From the NCBI GenBank assembly GCA_020433785.1, contig JAGRCC010000945.1, positions 1 through 9,115 on the forward strand: a DNA stretch of 9,115 nucleotides, given 5' to 3'. Each line of letters begins with the position of its first letter. Positions within the stretch are counted from its first letter, which is position 1. A program made the position numbers and the translations under genes. Under the pieces are notes generated by a model. That model was not told the origin of the DNA. It ran no database searches and worked only from the letters and a program-made list of their open reading frames with translations. This DNA is from Anaerolineae bacterium (GTDB taxonomy: Bacteria; Chloroflexota; Anaerolineae; 4572-78; J111). Below, one piece after another: positions 5,669-9,115 of this stretch.

Positions 5669-6970
5669 ATGTCACAAAATTCTACGGAATCGAATAACGT
5701 ATTTCGGTCCACGCGCGTTCTGATTATCGGATTGGTCGCCGTTATTGTGGTGCTGGGCTTTGCCTTTGCTACCGCCCTCATCGGTCAGAATGCCGCCCCC
5801 CCCACCGCTGAAGCGGAGCGAGTCAACGTGCTGGCCGCCAGCGACAACGAGTGCGTCAAGTGCCACACTAACACCACCCCCGGCATTGTTGAGCAGTACG
5901 GTCACAGCACCATGGCCGCGGCTGAGGTCACCTGCCAGGATTGCCATGAAGTTGAGGCCGATTACCCCGGCGCAATCGAGCATCAGGGCACCCACGTGCT
6001 GAACTCACCGACGGCGGCCATGTGCGAAACGTGTCACGCCGCCGAGGTGGCTCAGTTCAACCAAAGTCGGCACGCCCTGCCGGCTTACGTCGCCATGTGG
6101 GGGTCGAAAGACCTCAGCGAAGCGCATCTGGCCCAGTATGAAGCTATTCCCGAAGGCAGTTTTAGCCCGGACAAAATGCGCAATGCCCTCTTTGCGATAG
6201 AAGGGCCGGCCGTAACTCGCTTTGCTTGCGAGGGCTGTCACAACATCGGCAAGCCGGCCGAGGACGGGTCGGTGGGGGAATGTCAACAGTGTCACTTGCG
6301 TCACGAGTTTAGTTTAGAGCAGGTCCGCAAGCCGGAAACCTGCAACGCCTGCCACATTGGCCCTGACCATCCCCAATGGGAAATCTATCAGGAATCGCCG
6401 CACGGCATCTCGTATGCCACCGGCGGGGATAACTGGCATTGGGAAGCCGAACCCGGCACGCTGACCGTGGAAGATTTTCCGGCGCCTACCTGCGCCACCT
6501 GCCACATGAGCGGCTTTGGGGCCAGCGGCACCACCCACGACGTCGGCGACCGGCTGACGTGGTATCTGTTCGCCCCCATCAGCGAACGGCGGCCCAGCTG
6601 GCAAGACAACAAAGTGCGCATGCAAAACGTTTGCCGCGAGTGTCACAATCAAGAGTTTATCGAAAATCTGTATGAAGATGGCGATAAGCTGGTGGAAGCC
6701 GTCAACGACTGGGTTAAAGAGAGTAACGAAATCATCAAACCGGTTCAGGATCAAGATTTGTTGACCGCCGAGCCGTTCGATGAGCCGATTGACTTTACCC
6801 ATTTCGACCTGTGGCACCACTGGGGGCGTACCGCCAAATTTGGCGCGTGGATGCAAGGTCCCGACTACGTTCAGTGGCACGGCGCTTACGAAATTTTGAA
6901 GGAGCTGGCCACACTTAAGGTTGAGGTTGAAGAAAAGTTAAGCGGCGCCGAGTCTGAGGCCGGAGAGTAG
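5669..6970 (+). CDS. haoA: Membrane-anchored octahaem cytochrome c, hydroxylamine oxidoreductase family
   Basis: This 433-aa protein has one N-terminal hydrophobic helix (about 16-39), best read as an uncleaved anchor with the rest outside the membrane, and eight CxxCH haem motifs starting at Cys62, 89, 119, 187, 205, 225, 275 and 322. Eight haems, the ESPHGI block (242-247), SERRPSWQDNKVRMQNVC ahead of haem 8, and FDLWHHWGRTAKFGA with GPDYVQWHG near the C-terminus fit the HAO family. By homology the fourth haem would be the catalytic one. Tyr400 in DYVQWHG lies where HAO carries the tyrosine cross-linked to P460, but I could not align it, so hydroxylamine oxidation versus nitrite reduction stays open. 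AGGGAG (5655-5660) is 8 nt before ATG 5669. The next gene starts 1 nt after the stop, so the two are coupled. The acidic tail (about 415-433) is rich in Glu. Confidence 0.88.
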   Translation: MSQNSTESNNVFRSTRVLIIGLVAVIVVLGFAFATALIGQNAAPPTAEAERVNVLAASDNECVKCHTNTTPGIVEQYGHSTMAAAEVTCQDCHEVEADYPGAIEHQGTHVLNSPTAAMCETCHAAEVAQFNQSRHALPAYVAMWGSKDLSEAHLAQYEAIPEGSFSPDKMRNALFAIEGPAVTRFACEGCHNIGKPAEDGSVGECQQCHLRHEFSLEQVRKPETCNACHIGPDHPQWEIYQESPHGISYATGGDNWHWEAEPGTLTVEDFPAPTCATCHMSGFGASGTTHDVGDRLTWYLFAPISERRPSWQDNKVRMQNVCRECHNQEFIENLYEDGDKLVEAVNDWVKESNEIIKPVQDQDLLTAEPFDEPIDFTHFDLWHHWGRTAKFGAWMQGPDYVQWHGAYEILKELATLKVEVEEKLSGAESEAGE

Positions 6971-6971
6971 C

Positions 6972-7877
6972 ATGGCGCTGTTGGCCGAAGCTCTACCCGC
7001 AACCCGGCAAACTATCCGGCGACTACCGCTCTCGCGCGACCAGATGATGCTGCTGTATATCGCCACCAATTTTCTCTTCCTGGCGCTCGACACCTTTCTG
7101 GTTCACGGGGCAAACCTGACCATCGTCCCGAATGAGTGGATTCCGATCATCTTTAGCCCTATCGCGGCGGTGCTGCTGCTGATAGCCGGGGCCATCGCCC
7201 TGAGGAATCGACCGCTGGCCTCGGTGCTCGCTACCGTGACATTGTTAGGCAGCATTGTCGTGGGCCTGCTGGGCGCGTTTCTACATCTCATTCGAGGTAT
7301 CCAGCCGTTCGCTCCCGAAGGGCAGCGCATCACGCTCGACCTGCTGGTCTGGGCGCCGCCCATTTTCGGCCCGATCATGTTTGCCGTGGTCGGGGTGTTG
7401 GGCATCAGCGCCGCCTGGCCGGAAGAGCCAACTAATAGTGGCACGCTGCGCATGCCGGGCGGCTGGCGCCTACAACTGCCTTATCCCAAAACCCAAGCCT
7501 ACTTTTACATGGTTGGTATGGCGGCGCTGGCAACGTTGATTAGCAGTGTGTTAGACCATTCCCGCTTTAATTTGAGCAACCCCTGGATCTGGCCACCAAT
7601 CGCCATTGGCATCTTTGGCACGGTCGCAGCGGTAATGCTCGGCGCTATCGACGAACCCTCGCGAGGTGATTTACTAACGTACCTGGTAGCCATGCTGCTG
7701 CTCATCGCTATTGGGGTAGTCGGGGCCTGGCTCCATTACGGCTCGAATCTAATCGCTGGAGGCACAATCGTTGAAGAACGGTTCCTCCGAGGAGCTCCCC
7801 TCCTGGCTCCTATGTTGTTTTCAAACGTCGGGGTGTTTGGTATAATTGTCTTACTGGACCCCGACGAGAAACGGTGA
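6972..7877 (+). CDS. Eight-TM membrane protein with internal duplication, octahaem partner
   Basis: A 301-aa hydrophobic protein of no family I recognise. Eight membrane segments are predicted near 27-46, 58-77, 85-106, 125-148, 177-196, 206-226, 235-256 and 278-296. The two halves repeat each other at an offset of about 146-151: FLVHG/VLDHS, NEWI/NPWI, LAGAIA-like ends, VGLLGAFLH/IGVVGAWLH and AP..GP.MF..VGVLGI/AP..AP.LF..VGVFGI. His45, 105, 196 and 255 occupy equivalent places at the ends of TM1, 3, 5 and 7. With the Arg-rich N-terminus and RNR loop inside, all four fall on the outer face, where the octahaem domain sits. They could ligate haem b or line a quinone site. ATG 6972 is 1 nt after the haoA stop, with its GGAGAG inside haoA, so the two are made together. 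Confidence 0.88.
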   Translation: MALLAEALPATRQTIRRLPLSRDQMMLLYIATNFLFLALDTFLVHGANLTIVPNEWIPIIFSPIAAVLLLIAGAIALRNRPLASVLATVTLLGSIVVGLLGAFLHLIRGIQPFAPEGQRITLDLLVWAPPIFGPIMFAVVGVLGISAAWPEEPTNSGTLRMPGGWRLQLPYPKTQAYFYMVGMAALATLISSVLDHSRFNLSNPWIWPPIAIGIFGTVAAVMLGAIDEPSRGDLLTYLVAMLLLIAIGVVGAWLHYGSNLIAGGTIVEERFLRGAPLLAPMLFSNVGVFGIIVLLDPDEKR

Positions 7878-7885
7878 ATTTTTCA

Positions 7886-7924
7886 AGTGCCGTGTGTCTT
7901 ACTATAATTAAGATACACGGCACT
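7886..7924. terminator. Long hairpin at the end of the octahaem operon
   Basis: Bases 7886-7901 pair with 7909-7924 over 16 positions (core GTGCCGTGT/ACACGGCAC, one G-U pair) around a 7-nt loop CTATAAT, 9 bases after the stop codon. No U-tract follows on either strand, so it may protect the mRNA end or serve a factor-dependent terminator. Confidence 0.5.
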
Positions 7925-8014
7925 ACCCTCGACTAACCAGAAATTAGGTAATGGACAATTCGATCTCCTAGCTTTGAACTTGAAGACGGTGGCCGGTGAG
8001 TGCTGCCGATTATT
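7925..8014. other. Spacer without recognisable features
   Basis: Between the hairpin and the ccmE promoter I see no reading frame, repeat or motif. Confidence 0.5.
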
Positions 8015-8043
8015 TTGGTATCATGCTGTGCCTATGATACAAT
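8015..8043 (+). promoter_or_regulatory. Promoter of the ccmE-ccmF unit with operator-like palindrome
   Basis: TTGGTA (8015-8020, 4 of 6) and TACAAT (8038-8043, 5 of 6) are 17 bp apart. A perfect inverted repeat GTATCAT (8018-8024) N9 ATGATAC (8034-8040) fills the space between them and overlaps both hexamers. A protein bound there would block RNA polymerase, so repression is the simplest reading. It differs from the TTGCG palindrome before haoA. Confidence 0.5.
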
Positions 8044-8100
8044 ACCGTCTGTGCAAATCTTCACCAATAGACACTTATAAGGAAGTAAGGATTAAAGAAG

Positions 8101-8568
8101 ATGGCCCAATCAACCTCAATTCCGACCGTTCAGGTTAGCGGACGCGCGGCTAACAAAAAGATCAAGTTTATCATCGGCGGTGTGATGATCGCCCTGGCTG
8201 TGGTTTACCTGATTTACACCGGTATTCAAAGTTCATCCGCCTACTTTTTGACGGTCGATGAGCTGTACGCCAAAGGCGAAGCGATGCAAGATCGCACCGT
8301 GCGGGTGGCCGGCCACGTTGACGCCAACACCATCGACTTCAACAACCGTGATCTGATTCTCGCCTTCGATGTGACCAGCGACACCGGCGAACGCATGAAT
8401 GTCGTTTTCAACGGCCCCAAACCCGACCAAATGCGGGAGGGAGCCGAAGCCATTTTAGAGGGTAAGTATGACGGCCAAACCTTCACCGCCCAATCGCTGC
8501 TGCTCAAATGTCCCAGCCGGTATGAAGAGAATGGGGTCGAGCAAGTTCAAGTCGAGGCGGTCAGGTAG
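8101..8568 (+). CDS. ccmE: Haem chaperone CcmE, cysteine (CxxxY) type
   Basis: A 155-aa CcmE, the periplasm-facing chaperone that holds haem covalently between CcmC and the CcmF ligation complex in System I cytochrome c maturation. It has a single anchor (about 22-43), the entry motif YFLTVDEL (48-55), the RVAGHV strand (68-73) and an OB-fold ending in LLLKCPSRYEE. In the proteobacterial form the haem-binding residue is His in a HxxxY motif; here it is Cys137 with Tyr141, the CxxxY variant known from Desulfovibrio and archaea. GGAAG/AAGGA at 8081-8091 precedes ATG 8101. Its presence next to an eight-haem cytochrome suggests supply of haem attachment to that protein. A GATAATT heptamer array begins on the last base of the TAG stop codon. 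Confidence 0.93.
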   Translation: MAQSTSIPTVQVSGRAANKKIKFIIGGVMIALAVVYLIYTGIQSSSAYFLTVDELYAKGEAMQDRTVRVAGHVDANTIDFNNRDLILAFDVTSDTGERMNVVFNGPKPDQMREGAEAILEGKYDGQTFTAQSLLLKCPSRYEENGVEQVQVEAVR

Positions 8569-8602
8569 ATAATTGATAATTAATAATTGATAATTGATAA
8601 TT
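8568..8602 (+). repeat. Five-copy heptamer tandem repeat (GATAATT)
   Basis: Five contiguous units GATAATT, GATAATT, AATAATT, GATAATT, GATAATT, starting with the last base of the ccmE stop codon. Two further units in reverse orientation occur at 8636-8649. The block resembles the heptanucleotide blocks flanking 1216-1480. Confidence 0.8.
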
Positions 8603-8649
8603 GGTGAGACAAAAGAGACTGTCAAGCAATTCACCAATTACTAATTATC
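8589..8649. repeat. Fold-back between ccmE and ccmF
   Basis: Bases 8589-8607 (two heptamers plus GGTGA) and 8631-8649 are inverted repeats matching at 17 of 19 positions, with a 23-nt loop that holds a GACA/TGTC mini-stem. There is no U-tract. It could attenuate ccmF expression relative to ccmE, or be a neutral repeat. Confidence 0.6.
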
Positions 8650-8682
8650 GATCTCCACGCATTAAACCCGGAGTGAAATTCT

Positions 8683-9115
8683 ATGCCGCATGTCGGATAT
8701 GTTGCTGTAACGCTGGCGATGGTGCTGGCTCTGTACGCCACAGTGGTGGCCTTAGTTGGGGCCAAACGACGCCTGCCGGAGCTGGTCACCAGCGCTCGGA
8801 ACGCCGCCTTTGGTGTGGCCGCGCTGCTAACGCTGGCCGTGGTTATTCTTGAAACGTTGCTGTTGACCGGCCATTACCAGACCAAATACGTGTACGAAAC
8901 CAGCAATCTGGCCGCGCCGCTCTTTTTCCGGATCACCGCTCTATGGGGATCACAAAATGGGTCGCTGCTATTTTGGTCGTGGTTAATGTCGATGTTTGGG
9001 GCGCTGGCGCTGTTCCAAAAATGGGGCTCGATGCGGCAGATGATGCCCTACGTCATTGCCGTTATCCAGATCAATCTGGCCTTCTTCACCATGCTGGTGG
9101 TTTTTGTGGCTAATC
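8683..9115 (+). CDS. ccmF: Cytochrome c haem lyase subunit CcmF (5' part)
   Basis: The frame opens at ATG 8683 and stays open to the window end, giving 144 codons of a protein that is normally about 650 aa. The translation starts MPHVGYVAVTLAMVLALYAT and shows hydrophobic segments near 5-27, 40-62, 94-112 and 122-143. YVYETSN followed by ITALWGSQNGSLLFW (residues 85-98) is the hallmark of CcmF/NrfE, preceding the tryptophan-rich haem-handling region that would come later. CcmF joins apocytochrome and haem delivered by CcmE on the outer face of the membrane. GGAG at 8670-8673 is 9 nt before the ATG. The 114-nt gap to ccmE holds heptamer repeats but no terminator with a U-tract, so one operon is likely. 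The match NrfE (nitrite-reductase-specific homolog) cannot be excluded from the fragment. Confidence 0.92.
   Translation, partial: MPHVGYVAVTLAMVLALYATVVALVGAKRRLPELVTSARNAAFGVAALLTLAVVILETLLLTGHYQTKYVYETSNLAAPLFFRITALWGSQNGSLLFWSWLMSMFGALALFQKWGSMRQMMPYVIAVIQINLAFFTMLVVFVAN

Noticed and set aside
5745..6880. Long frames on both strands within the octahaem gene
   Set aside because: They are shadows of a GC-rich gene whose own frame has eight CxxCH motifs.
8568..8649. CRISPR array
   Set aside because: Units are 7 bp and contiguous, with no spacers and no cas genes.

Overview
The window looks like a chromosomal segment of a free-living, respiring bacterium. [NiFe]-hydrogenase maturation, PPDK/PEP-synthase regulatory proteins, an octahaem cytochrome c and a System I (Ccm) cytochrome c maturation locus with a cysteine-type CcmE sit together. 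That mix, the moderate GC content and the repeat-rich intergenic DNA suggest Chloroflexota (Anaerolineae-like). This assignment is inference, because no rRNA or other taxonomic marker is present. Every supported gene is on the + strand.

Layout. (1) 1-637: a repeat-derived leader and a [NiFe]-hydrogenase maturation protease (HyaD/HybD type). (2) 610-1215: a coupled, unrecognised protein with a possible START/SRPBCC-like C-terminal part. (3) 1216-1522: a non-coding spacer bounded by heptamer-type tandem repeats in opposite orientation. (4) 1523-2632: an extended SDR (epimerase/dehydratase) followed by a terminator-like hairpin and a perfect 34-bp palindrome. (5) 2782-4773: hypC and two tandem, diverged PPDK/PEP-synthase regulatory proteins (DUF299/PPSR family), closely spaced and probably one operon. 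(6) 4850-5557: a Crp/Fnr-family regulator with no FNR cysteines and no CRP cAMP residues, most like DNR/NnrR. (7) 5558-7877: a palindromic Fnr-geometry operator and promoter, then a membrane-anchored octahaem cytochrome of the hydroxylamine oxidoreductase (HAO) family and a 1-nt-spaced 8-TM protein built from two repeats. (8) 8101-9115: ccmE and the start of ccmF, cut by the window end.

How they may work together. The hydrogenase genes indicate a [NiFe] enzyme encoded nearby but outside the window. The second half reads as a respiratory module for nitrogen oxides: sensor/regulator, operator about 41.5 bp upstream of the predicted start site, octahaem enzyme, membrane partner and haem-attachment machinery. 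The most interesting element is the 8-TM protein. Its two halves superimpose at an offset of about 150 residues and each carries two histidines at equivalent places. I predict all four lie on the same (outer) face of the membrane, so it could be an undescribed haem-b or quinone-handling partner of the HAO-like cytochrome. The tandem PPSR paralogs, both lacking the usually conserved Asp of the N-terminal SD motif, are the second unusual system.
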